Shown: in pieces, positions 9,603 through 17,279 of the stretch
Numbering within the stretch: position 1 is the first letter of the stretch
How the letters are laid out: each line of letters starts with the position of its first letter
From: Paenarthrobacter nitroguajacolicus
GTDB taxonomy: Bacteria; Actinomycetota; Actinomycetes; Actinomycetales; Micrococcaceae
Assembly (NCBI RefSeq): GCF_029952445.1
Contig: NZ_JAQPPK010000003.1
Location: 163,926 to 227,925, forward strand
Length of the DNA: 64,000 nt
Reading direction: 5' to 3'
Made by a program: the position numbers and the translations under genes
Notes under the pieces: model-generated
Database searches by the model: none
What the model saw: only the letters and a program-made list of their open reading frames with translations
Told to the model about the DNA's origin: nothing

Positions 9603-10652
9603 TCACTTCGAGTCGAAAAGGATCATGGCTTTCATGCCCGCGCCCGATCCTGCGTAGTCCATGGCCTTCTCGATGTCATCCAGTGTGAAGGTCTCCGTGA
9701 CCAGTGGCGAGAGGTTCAACCGGCCTTGTCCGACGAGCCGCAGCGAGGCGGCGTAATCGGAGTTGCTGGAGCCGGTGGTTCCCGTCATAGTGAGGCCTTG
9801 GTAGTGGACGCGGTTGGTATCCACGGGAACCCGCTGGGCCTTGCCGAGGCCGGCGAAGAAGTTCACCCGCCCGTGCATGGCCAGCAGGTCCACCGCTTCG
9901 GCTTGGACTTCCGGCTTGGAAACGCACGTCAGTGCAACGTCCACGCCCCTGCCGGACGTTTCTTCCGCCACCACGGACGCCAGCTCGCGCTCGCCCAGGT
10001 TGACCAGGACGTCGGCCCCAACGGAGCCTGCGAAGTCGAGCCGTGCCTGGCGGTTGTTGGAGACGATGACCTTGGCGGCGCCGTAGAGCTTGGACAGCAT
10101 CACGTGGCAAGCCCCGATCGGCCCGGCTCCCATGACCAGCACGGTTGTTTCGGGACCGATGCCCAGCTTGCTGATGGCGTTGTAGCAGCAGGACAGCGGT
10201 TCCACCAGGGCTGCCTCGGCATAGTCCACGGTGTCCGGAAGATGGAAGACGTTGCCGCGTTCAATGGCGAAGCGCGGAATCAGGACGTATTCCTGGAAAC
10301 CACCGTCCATGGTGATGCCGAAAGCCTCGTAGGACGGGCACATGTTGTTGAGTCCCACCAGGCAGCTCGCGCAGCGTCCGCAACCTACGTTGGGGGTGAC
10401 ACTGACCCTGTCGCCTACGGCATAACCGGAAACTTCATCGCCGGCCGAGACGATGTCGCCGGCAAACTCGTGGCCAAGGACCCTCGGCGTTCCTTCCGGA
10501 AGCTTGAAGTGGCCGTTGGCGGCGATGCGGCGGTCCGTACCGCAAATGGATGCCGCGCGGACCTTGATGACGATGTCACCGGGTCCGGCCACCGGACGGT
10601 CAACCTCGTCCACGGTGATGATGCCGGCGGAGTGGAGCCTTGCAGCCTTCAC
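9603..10652 (-). CDS. Zinc-dependent alcohol dehydrogenase (sorbitol/threonine DH type)
   Basis: 349-residue medium-chain dehydrogenase, NAD(P)-dependent, likely oxidising a polyol or sugar alcohol in the cytosol. The catalytic-zinc motif SICGTD and GHEF are present. The structural zinc cluster [16 protein letters not shown] has all four cysteines. The Rossmann motif is [12 protein letters not shown] chose GTG at 10652, overlapping the upstream stop as GTGA and preceded by GGAGGAGGT. The longer frame to 10829 lies inside the neighbouring gene. It pairs with the paralogous dehydrogenase immediately upstream, suggesting two oxidations in series or two substrates. Confidence 0.86.
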   Translation of the reverse strand: MKAARLHSAGIITVDEVDRPVAGPGDIVIKVRAASICGTDRRIAANGHFKLPEGTPRVLGHEFAGDIVSAGDEVSGYAVGDRVSVTPNVGCGRCASCLVGLNNMCPSYEAFGITMDGGFQEYVLIPRFAIERGNVFHLPDTVDYAEAALVEPLSCCYNAISKLGIGPETTVLVMGAGPIGACHVMLSKLYGAAKVIVSNNRQARLDFAGSVGADVLVNLGERELASVVAEETSGRGVDVALTCVSKPEVQAEAVDLLAMHGRVNFFAGLGKAQRVPVDTNRVHYQGLTMTGTTGSSNSDYAASLRLVGQGRLNLSPLVTETFTLDDIEKAMDYAGSGAGMKAMILFDSK

Positions 10653-11716
10653 TGTGACCGCACCTCCTCCTGCGCTTCTTCGGAGACCGCGAACAGCACC
10701 TTGTTGTACCAGATGGAGCGGTCGGTGAGCTGCCGGAAAAGGCCCGGGGCCTCTTTCAAGGGACGGACGTGGCTGATGAGCTCCTCCACTTTCAGGTCCT
10801 TGCCCAGATGCGCGATGACCATGTCCCACTCACTGTGACCCTTGGGGGTCACTTTGGCGTTCCACGTCCCGTAGAGGCGCAGTTCCCGGCGCAGCAGGGA
10901 GGATACCTCCGCCTTGGCCAAGTGGAGGTCCCTGCTCAGGTCACCGAGCAGCACTACCTGCCCCTGGACGGAAGCGGCGTCGATTGCTTGGACCAGTGCC
11001 TTCGGGTTCCCGGTGGCTTCCACGGTGATCTGCGGTCCCCAGCCGTCGGTGGCAGCCCGTCCGAGGTCGGCGGTGTCGCCGGTCCTCGCATCGAGGACCT
11101 CGAATCCCAGCCCGGACATGATCTCCAGTTTCCGGTCATCGATATCGGCTACAAGCACCCGTGAGCATCCCAGAATCCTGAGCCACTGGGCCGCCAAGGC
11201 ACCAATGGGACCTGCTCCGATCACCAAGGCCGTGGCGTGGGTGGGGATGTCCAGTTTGAGCATGGCGTGCAGGGCTACGCCTGCCGGTTCCACCATGGCG
11301 GCGTGCGTCAAGGGAGTATTTTCCGGGACACGGAAGATGCTCTTGGCCGGTACCCACATCCGTTCGGACATGGCACCGTGGCGACGGGAACCGAAGTAGT
11401 CGTACCCCTTCCCCAAAGCGTGCTCACCGATTTCGGACATCGGGTCCCCGTGCTGGTGCAGCAGGGGAAAGACTGCAGCGCGGTCACCGGGCCTGAGCCC
11501 GGAGTCCGCCGGCGCCTCTTCCACGATCGCGGAGAACTCGTGGCCGAGGACCAGCGGATAGTGGTACGCCTTGCCGTGGCCGTAGCGGAGCACGTCGGAA
11601 CCACAAACCCCGACGGCGCCGACGCGCACCAGGACGGGGTCCTCGCCTACAGGCTCGGGCTCAGGGATGTCCTGGTACTCCAGGTCATTGAGTCCATTGA
11701 GAATGGCAGCCTTCAT
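10649..11716 (-). CDS. GatD-like medium-chain dehydrogenase lacking structural zinc cysteines
   Basis: 355-residue zinc-type dehydrogenase resembling galactitol-1-phosphate 5-dehydrogenase. Catalytic zinc residues are visible in VGVCGSD and LGHEFS, and the coenzyme motif is VIGAGPIGALAA. Where GatD-type enzymes carry a four-cysteine structural zinc loop, this protein has FPLLHQHGDPMSEIGEH with no cysteine, directly before the conserved YFGSRRHGAMSE. The ATG at 11716 lies 6 nt after the SDR stop, and the 3' end overlaps the next dehydrogenase by 4 nt. The substrate is probably a polyol or polyol phosphate. Confidence 0.83.
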   Translation of the reverse strand: MKAAILNGLNDLEYQDIPEPEPVGEDPVLVRVGAVGVCGSDVLRYGHGKAYHYPLVLGHEFSAIVEEAPADSGLRPGDRAAVFPLLHQHGDPMSEIGEHALGKGYDYFGSRRHGAMSERMWVPAKSIFRVPENTPLTHAAMVEPAGVALHAMLKLDIPTHATALVIGAGPIGALAAQWLRILGCSRVLVADIDDRKLEIMSGLGFEVLDARTGDTADLGRAATDGWGPQITVEATGNPKALVQAIDAASVQGQVVLLGDLSRDLHLAKAEVSSLLRRELRLYGTWNAKVTPKGHSEWDMVIAHLGKDLKVEELISHVRPLKEAPGLFRQLTDRSIWYNKVLFAVSEEAQEEVRSQ

Positions 11717-11722
11717 GACAGG

Positions 11723-12562
11723 CTAGACCTCCATGCCGTAGCGGTGTGCCTTGTGGGTGGGGTACAGGGCGATCTGCGGAATGGTGACGTCCGGTGTCCG
11801 GGTTGCCACGTAAAGGGTGATCTCGGCGACGTTGTCCACCTCGATGCAGCTGGCGTGGATGCCTTCCTCGATTTCCTTCTTGTCCAGCCAGCCGTCGATG
11901 TAGGCGGGAACATCGCCGTCGTAAAGGCCCTTGTCGATGATTTCGGTCATGGGGGTCTTCACATGGGACGGGTTGATGACCGTGACGCCGATCTTCTTGT
12001 CCTTGCCTTCCAGCAGGATGTTCTTGCTGAAGCCCATGAGGCCGTGCTTGGACGCACGGTAGGGGCTGTGGCCCGGACCGGAGGCGACGCGGGCCGACGA
12101 GGAACCCATGTTGATGATGCGTCCACCGTTCTCCTGCTTCTCCATGATGCGGAAGGCTTCGCGGCACATCAGGAACACGGCGGTCAGGTTCGGGTTCAGG
12201 GTCTTGTTCCACTCGTCCAGGCTGACGTCCGTGACGGGTGGGGCGAGGGAGTCGCGGCCGGCGCTGTTCACCAGGAGGTCCACGCTGCCCCAGTTGGTCT
12301 TGGCCCAGGCGAAGAGGTCGATCACGGACTGCTCGTCGGTGACGTCGGCCAGGATGGAGTGGACTTCGCCGCGGCCGTAGCCGCGGATGCTGGCGGTGAC
12401 CTTGTCCAAGCGTTCCTCGTCGATGTCCACCAACAGGACCTTGCTCTCGTTGGCAGCGAAGATGCGGGCCACGGCCTCGCCGATGCCGGATGCCGCGCCG
12501 CTGACGATTGCGACCTTGCCGCTCAGCGCCACGCCGTTCTGGGGGACGTATGTTTCACTCAT
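11723..12562 (-). CDS. Short-chain dehydrogenase/reductase
   Basis: 279-residue classical SDR. The NAD(P) motif is VSGAASGIGEA (near residue 20), D-[LV]-D at IDEERLD suggests NAD preference, NSAG is present, and the active-site serine and YRASK lie around residues 165-180. There is no signal peptide. The ATG at 12562 follows AAGGAGA. It is placed between KDPG aldolase and the GatD-like dehydrogenase in the ABC-importer operon, so it likely oxidises the imported sugar or sugar alcohol, or reduces a keto intermediate. Typical SDR length is 250; the extra residues are a short N-terminal arm and a charged insertion near 215-235. Confidence 0.86.
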   Translation of the reverse strand: MSETYVPQNGVALSGKVAIVSGAASGIGEAVARIFAANESKVLLVDIDEERLDKVTASIRGYGRGEVHSILADVTDEQSVIDLFAWAKTNWGSVDLLVNSAGRDSLAPPVTDVSLDEWNKTLNPNLTAVFLMCREAFRIMEKQENGGRIINMGSSSARVASGPGHSPYRASKHGLMGFSKNILLEGKDKKIGVTVINPSHVKTPMTEIIDKGLYDGDVPAYIDGWLDKKEIEEGIHASCIEVDNVAEITLYVATRTPDVTIPQIALYPTHKAHRYGMEV

Positions 12563-12607
12563 TGTGGTTCTCCTTGTAATAGGTGGTTTTGATGGGATCG
12601 GTGGCCG

Positions 12608-13249
12608 TCAGGAGGACGCCACTGAAGGGGAGGCCAGGCGCACGGCCTGGCTGGCTTTGCTGCGGATGTCGTCCCAGCGCCGGCCGGCGATGTCGGCCTT
12701 CGTGGCGATCCAGGAACCGCCGCAAGCGGCCACGTTGGGCGCGTCCAGCCAGGCCTCCACTGTCGAGGCGGTGATGCCACCCGTGGGCATGAACGTGACA
12801 TCCGGGTAGGGTGCGGCGAAGGCCTTCACCAGCGGCAGTCCGCCCACTGCCTCAGCCGGGAAGAGCTTGAGCAAACGGAGGCCAAGGGCACGGGCTGCTT
12901 CGATTTCCGTGGGTGAGGTGACACCGGGAATGATCGGGACTCCGGCGCGGTTGGAGCGCCCGACCACAGCGGGATTCAGCCCCGGTGAGACCAGGAAGTG
13001 GGCGCCGGCGTCGACGGCTGCGTCCACATCCGCCTCGGAAAGGACCGTGCCGGCACCTACCAGCAATCCGGGTACCTCACGTACCATGCGTGCGATGGCC
13101 TCGGCCGCGGCCGGTGTCCTGAAGGTCACTTCAGCTACCGGCAGCCCGGCCTCCACCAGCGTGTGCCCCAAGGGGACAGCATCGTCGGCGTCGGCGATTT
13201 CGATGACGGGCACGATCCGAAGTCCACGGAGCGATTTTTCGAGGTCCAT
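12608..13249 (-). CDS. eda: KDPG/KHG aldolase (2-dehydro-3-deoxy-phosphogluconate aldolase)
   Basis: 213-residue class I aldolase that cleaves 2-keto-3-deoxy-6-phosphogluconate or a close analogue to pyruvate and glyceraldehyde-3-phosphate. The Schiff-base lysine is K128 in LLKLFPAE. The catalytic Glu and phosphate-binding Arg lie in AEVTFRT, and VGAGTVL, SPGL, PTGGI and GGSW are intact. The ATG at 13249 follows GGAAGG and starts one base after the lactonase stop. The long upstream extension of this frame overlaps the lactonase and is discounted. No Entner-Doudoroff dehydratase (edd) is nearby, so the 2-keto-3-deoxy acid it cleaves must arise another way, or the substrate is a related keto acid. 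Confidence 0.9.
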   Translation of the reverse strand: MDLEKSLRGLRIVPVIEIADADDAVPLGHTLVEAGLPVAEVTFRTPAAAEAIARMVREVPGLLVGAGTVLSEADVDAAVDAGAHFLVSPGLNPAVVGRSNRAGVPIIPGVTSPTEIEAARALGLRLLKLFPAEAVGGLPLVKAFAAPYPDVTFMPTGGITASTVEAWLDAPNVAACGGSWIATKADIAGRRWDDIRSKASQAVRLASPSVASS

Positions 13250-13250
13250 G

Positions 13251-14147
13251 TCAGCGTCCTTCCAGTTGTGCGGCGTGGTGGGCGGGCTCAATGACGTGGC
13301 ATTGGCCCACGTCGGGAAGGGCCCACTGCAGGTCACCGGCCACCTCACCAAGTTCGCGGGCGGCTTCCTCGCGGGGCACCGTGTTGAAGTCGAACAAGCC
13401 GAAGTGGTGGCCAACGACGACGGGAATCGCCGCCTGCTTGCAGAGGGCCGCCGCTTCGTGAACTGTGAAGTTGCCGGGAACGCCGTTCCGCAGCCTGTGC
13501 GTGTCGCGTCCATTGATGGGCAGCAGGGCAAGGTCCACGGCGTGGCTACGGAGTAGTTCCGCTTGACCCTCATAAGGGACGCAGTCGCCGGAGTGGTAGA
13601 TCCGCACGCCGGCGATGTCCAGGATGTAGCCGAGGAAGACCGAATCGCCGTTGGCGTCGTATTCGAGCTCTTCATGGGCCGCCGGTACGGCCGTGACGGT
13701 CACGCCGCCGCCGAGGTCCGCTACGTCCCCGTCGGTGACAGCAAGCAGCCGGTCCTGTGGAATGTGCCGTGCCAAGGCAACGTCGCGCCGTGCCCTGGGT
13801 GCCACGAACACGGGGGAGTTGCGCTCCAGCAGGCCGGCGACCGTGTCCGGGTCCAAATGGTCCGTGTGGGCATGGCTGTGCAGCACGGCTTCCACGCCGC
13901 GTACTTCCGCCGGGTCCACGGGCACCGGCTGGAGCCGCGTGTGCGGGAACAGGGTTCCGGCGTACTTCTTCGCAAGGCTGTCCGAAAGGTACGGGTCCAG
14001 CAGTATCCGCCGTCCGGCATATTCAAAGGCGAAGCCCGCCTGGCCAAGCCACCAGAAGCGGAGGCGTCCGTCGTCGTCGGCTGCTTGGGTGAGGTACCCG
14101 ACGTCGGGCCCGTCACTTTCGGCGCGAACAGTGAAGTAAACGTTCAT
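13251..14147 (-). CDS. Metallo-beta-lactamase-fold hydrolase, UlaG-like
   Basis: 298-residue MBL-fold hydrolase similar to UlaG (L-ascorbate-6-phosphate lactonase). The metal motif H92-A-H94-T-D96-H97 is in HSHAHTDHLD. Further ligands are probable at PAAHEE, HSGDC and VGHHFG. UlaG-type enzymes open phosphorylated sugar lactones, which would fit between a sugar dehydrogenase and an aldolase. The ATG at 14147 overlaps the ABC ATPase stop (ATGA). No phosphotransferase system or other ula genes are adjacent, so ascorbate itself is unlikely. Confidence 0.82.
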   Translation of the reverse strand: MNVYFTVRAESDGPDVGYLTQAADDDGRLRFWWLGQAGFAFEYAGRRILLDPYLSDSLAKKYAGTLFPHTRLQPVPVDPAEVRGVEAVLHSHAHTDHLDPDTVAGLLERNSPVFVAPRARRDVALARHIPQDRLLAVTDGDVADLGGGVTVTAVPAAHEELEYDANGDSVFLGYILDIAGVRIYHSGDCVPYEGQAELLRSHAVDLALLPINGRDTHRLRNGVPGNFTVHEAAALCKQAAIPVVVGHHFGLFDFNTVPREEAARELGEVAGDLQWALPDVGQCHVIEPAHHAAQLEGR

Positions 14148-14971
14148 CGGACGGCCAGCCGGGCTGGGAGTGCTTCGGGATCGTGCCCTGCGGGCGGTGT
14201 TTGCGCACCGGTCATCAGCGACACGGCATCGTTCATGGTGATGTCCGTTTTCTGGACGCAGGCGATGCGGCGGCCGAGGCGCTGGACATGGATCCTGTCT
14301 GCTACTTCGAAGACGTGGGGCATGTCATGGCTGATGAGGATGACAGGGATGCCCCGGTCGCGGATGCCCGCGATCAGGTCCAGGACCTTGCCTGATTCCT
14401 TGACGCCCAAGGCGGCTGTGGGCTCGTCCATGATGATCACGCGGCTGCCGAACGCTGCCGCGCGGGCAACGGCTACTCCTTGGCGTTGGCCTCCGGAAAG
14501 CGTCTCGACCGCTTGGCCGATGTTCTGGATGGTCAGCAGCCCCAGGTCGCCCATGATCCGGGCGGTTTCACTGCGCATTTTCTTGTGGTCCAGCAACCGC
14601 AGTCCCCATCCCAGCGGGCCGGGCTTCCGGATTTCGCGGCCCAGGAAGAGGTTCGCGGCGATGTCACGTGCCGGTGCCAGGGCGAGGTGTTGATAGACCG
14701 TTTCGATGCCTGCGCTGCGGGCGTCCAAGGGCGAACGGAACTTCTGCGTGGCGCCATCAACCTGGATTTCGCCTTCGTCCGGGATCAGCGCACCGGAGAG
14801 CGCCTTGATGAGGGAGGATTTACCGGCACCGTTATCGCCGATCACTGCCAGGACTTCGCCGGGGTAAAGGGTCAGATCTGCGCCTGCCAGGGCGGTAACG
14901 TGGCCGTACCGCTTCACGAGGTTCCGTGCCTGGAGGATGGGCTGCGTGGTGAGGGTTGGGTTCGAAGTCAT
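14144..14971 (-). CDS. Sugar ABC importer ATP-binding protein (FrcA-like)
   Basis: 275-residue single-cassette ATPase of the ribose/fructose CUT2 class. It has Walker A GDNGAGKSS, Q-loop YQHLALAP, signature LSGGQRQGVAVARA, Walker B VIIMDEPTAALG and switch His ISHD. RbsA and XylG carry two cassettes; this one has one, like FrcA of the fructose system. The ATG at 14971 overlaps the permease stop (ATGA). An upstream in-frame ATG at 14992 would give seven more residues. It energises the permease and substrate-binding lipoprotein encoded next to it. Confidence 0.92.
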   Translation of the reverse strand: MTSNPTLTTQPILQARNLVKRYGHVTALAGADLTLYPGEVLAVIGDNGAGKSSLIKALSGALIPDEGEIQVDGATQKFRSPLDARSAGIETVYQHLALAPARDIAANLFLGREIRKPGPLGWGLRLLDHKKMRSETARIMGDLGLLTIQNIGQAVETLSGGQRQGVAVARAAAFGSRVIIMDEPTAALGVKESGKVLDLIAGIRDRGIPVILISHDMPHVFEVADRIHVQRLGRRIACVQKTDITMNDAVSLMTGAQTPPAGHDPEALPARLAVR

Positions 14972-16047
14972 CCTGCGACCTTTCGGGTCCACTGGTCCAG
15001 TCCGACGGCGACGATGACCAGCACGCCTGTAGTGAATACCTGCCAGAGGACGTCGACGCCGGCCAGGGTAAGGCCGTTGCTGAAGACCCCGATGATGAGG
15101 GCGCCCAGGAGGGTGCCAAGGACGTTCCCGCGGCCACCGAAGAGGCTAGTTCCGCCGATGACCACCGCGGTGATGCTGGCGAGGTTGACGCCTTCTCCGG
15201 AGAACGGGCTGACGGATCCGACGCGGCCGATGAGCAACCAGCCTGCAATGGCGCAAATGATGCCCGCCACGACGTAGACGCTGAGCAGCACCCGCGTGGT
15301 GCGGATGCCGCTGAGCCGGGCTCCTTCGGCGTTGTCGCCCACTGCGTAGATGTGCTCGCCCCACGCGGTGCGCTTGAGGATGAACGCAACAGCGACGAAG
15401 CTCAGCAACACCAGGATGGACCCGTACGTGACCGGTGCTCCGAGGACCCGGAACGTTTCGCCCGGCCACAGCAGCAGGTCCGGCAGGACGTTGGCCTTGA
15501 TGGTCTGGCTGCCTGATGCCAGCAGGTTTAAGGCCGTGAAGATGCTGAGTGTTCCCAAGGTGGAGATGAACGGGGGGACACGGAAACGCGTCACCAGGAT
15601 GCCGTTGAGGAAACCGCAGGCGGCACCCGTCGCCAACGCAATAACCAGCGCGACGACGGCGGGAAGCCCGGCTTCGGCGGCCAGCTTGCCGGAGATGACG
15701 GTGGTGAAGACCATTACGGCTGCGACGGAAAGATCAATGCCGGCTGTCAGGATGATGAGCGTTTGTGCGATGCCCACCATGCCGATGATCTGGACCTGCT
15801 GGAGGATGAGTGAGACGTTGAGCGGATCGATAAACCGTGGGCCCACCATCGCGGTGAAGACGACGCAAGCGAGGATCAGGACGGCCGTGGGCCCCAGGAG
15901 AGGGTGGGCGTGCAGTTGGCGCTGGATCTTCCCGAGCAACGGGACGGGTGGCTGGTCATCCAGGCGCTCGCCGACCCTGCGTTGGGCCGGTGCCTCGGCG
16001 TTCTTGACCGGCGCTGGGCTGCCGGGGGTCGCGGATACTGACTTCAT
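14968..16047 (-). CDS. Sugar ABC importer permease (FrcC/RbsC-like)
   Basis: 359-residue inner-membrane permease of the BPD_transp_2 family with about ten hydrophobic segments after a ~50-residue charged cytosolic N-terminus. Family hallmarks are ILTAGIDLSVAAVM and VIGGTSLFGGRGNVLGTLLGA. The ATG at 16047 follows CGAAGG by 7 nt; an ATG at 16068 has no ribosome-binding site. It lies 48 nt after the binding-protein gene and overlaps the ATPase gene by 4 nt. It imports the monosaccharide or polyol that feeds the operon. Confidence 0.92.
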   Translation of the reverse strand: MKSVSATPGSPAPVKNAEAPAQRRVGERLDDQPPVPLLGKIQRQLHAHPLLGPTAVLILACVVFTAMVGPRFIDPLNVSLILQQVQIIGMVGIAQTLIILTAGIDLSVAAVMVFTTVISGKLAAEAGLPAVVALVIALATGAACGFLNGILVTRFRVPPFISTLGTLSIFTALNLLASGSQTIKANVLPDLLLWPGETFRVLGAPVTYGSILVLLSFVAVAFILKRTAWGEHIYAVGDNAEGARLSGIRTTRVLLSVYVVAGIICAIAGWLLIGRVGSVSPFSGEGVNLASITAVVIGGTSLFGGRGNVLGTLLGALIIGVFSNGLTLAGVDVLWQVFTTGVLVIVAVGLDQWTRKVAG

Positions 16048-16095
16048 TGTTGTACCTTCGCTGTTCAATGAACGGTGTGGTCTGGCTGCCTGGCT

Positions 16096-17148
16096 TTAGC
16101 CCCAGCAGTTCTCCAGGCCCCAGGAAGTGGGTTCGGAAGTGACGCCGGGTGCGGCTTTGTCCGTGATGAGCGTGACGCCCGTGTTGGTGAAATCGAGGCC
16201 ATCCGTGGTGGCGGGCTTGGTGCCGTCCTTCAGGTAACCGCTGATGGCCTGGAGCGCGTCGCTGGCCATCTTGATGGGGAACTGCATGGACGTGGCGCCG
16301 ATTGCCCCGGCCTTGACGTCATTGACGCCCGGGCAGCCGCCGTCGATGGAAACCACCGTGACCTGCCCTTCCAAGCCGGCGGCCTTGATGGAGGAGTAGG
16401 CGCCTGCCGCGGCGGGCTCGTTGATGGTGTAGACGAGGTTGATGGTGCGGTCCCGTTGGAGGAGCTTCTCCATGGCGGCCCGGCCTCCGGCCTCGTTGGC
16501 GTTGGTGACTTCATGCCCCGCGATCCGGGGGTCCTTTTCGTCGCCAATCTTGTTCTTGTCCGCGACGTCCACGCCGAACCCCTGCAGGAATCCCTGGTTT
16601 CGCTGAACGTCCACGGCAACCTGGGCCGGGCTGAGGTCCAGCATGGCGATCCTTGCGGGTTTGTTGGCAAATTGCGCTGCGGCCCACTGCCCGATCAGTA
16701 CGCCGGCCTGGAAATTGTCGGTCGCGAACGTCGCGTCGGCAGCATGTGTCGGGTTGGTGGGGGAGTCGAGGACTGCCACGAAGACTCCTGCATCCCGGGC
16801 CTTCTTGATGGCGGGGAGGATCGCTTCAGAGTCTGAAGGGGCAATCATGATGCCCTTGGCGCCACGGGCTACAAGATTCTCGATCGCCTTGACCTGCGAG
16901 TCGTTGTCACTTTGGCCCTGGCCGGAGAGGGACTGAAGGTCGAAGCCCAATTCCGCGGCCTTCTTCTCGGCACCCTCACGCATCTTCACGTAGTAAGGGT
17001 TGTCATCGGTCTTGGTGATGAGCCCCACGAGTGGCTTGGAGTCGGCTGCGGAGGAGGAGCAAGCGGCCAGGCTTGCCGTGAGGCCGGCCGCGGCGATGAA
17101 GGCGGCTGCCTTGGCGGTCATTCCACGCCGTTGTGTACGAGCGGTCAT
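16096..17148 (-). CDS. Sugar ABC importer substrate-binding lipoprotein (FrcB-like)
   Basis: 350-residue periplasmic-binding-protein of the ribose/fructose type (Peripla_BP_4). It has an N-terminal signal with lipobox LAAC, predicting lipid anchoring at about C30, followed by VGLITKTDDNPYYVKMREGA and the conserved VSIDGG. It is the first gene of the minus-strand operon, with AAAGG before the ATG at 17148. The 131-nt gap to the divergent glmS carries a probable RpiR operator. The domain pattern resembles FrcB, but specificity is not readable from sequence. Fructose, another hexose or a polyol are possible. Confidence 0.92.
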   Translation of the reverse strand: MTARTQRRGMTAKAAAFIAAAGLTASLAACSSSAADSKPLVGLITKTDDNPYYVKMREGAEKKAAELGFDLQSLSGQGQSDNDSQVKAIENLVARGAKGIMIAPSDSEAILPAIKKARDAGVFVAVLDSPTNPTHAADATFATDNFQAGVLIGQWAAAQFANKPARIAMLDLSPAQVAVDVQRNQGFLQGFGVDVADKNKIGDEKDPRIAGHEVTNANEAGGRAAMEKLLQRDRTINLVYTINEPAAAGAYSSIKAAGLEGQVTVVSIDGGCPGVNDVKAGAIGATSMQFPIKMASDALQAISGYLKDGTKPATTDGLDFTNTGVTLITDKAAPGVTSEPTSWGLENCWG

Positions 17149-17217
17149 TTCGAGGCCTTTCTGTCGAGAGAACTCTCTGCTGGGTGTTGGGGGGTGGTGT
17201 TGATCACAACTTTAGCA

Positions 17218-17257
17218 GGAATTTTCTACCAATCAATATAGTTTGGAAGAAATTTCC
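17218..17257. promoter_or_regulatory. Probable RpiR operator pair in the divergent importer/glmS promoter
   Basis: GGAATTTTCTACC (17218-17230) and GGAAGAAATTTCC (17245-17257) form an inverted pair matching at 11 of 13 positions when one is reverse-complemented. The second contains GAAATTTC, resembling known RpiR-type sites. It sits in an A/T-rich patch unlike the surrounding DNA, between the importer gene start and glmS. It could control both directions; binding by the RpiR protein at 4577-5482 is inferred. Confidence 0.6.
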
Positions 17258-17279
17258 AAGCTCGGTTAGGCTGGGCAGC

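Noticed and set aside
9603..10829. Longer start for the zinc dehydrogenase
   Set aside because: The added N-terminus lies inside the upstream gene and reads as shadow sequence; the GTGA junction with GGAGGAGGT fixes the start at 10652.
11237..12592. 451-codon plus-strand frame over the dehydrogenase/SDR genes
   Set aside because: Antisense shadow of two well-supported genes; its translation has no recognisable domain.
17149..17279. glmS ribozyme/riboswitch upstream of glmS
   Set aside because: The gap is only 131 nt and shared with a divergent gene, and the conserved ribozyme core is not seen; it is also known mainly from Firmicutes.
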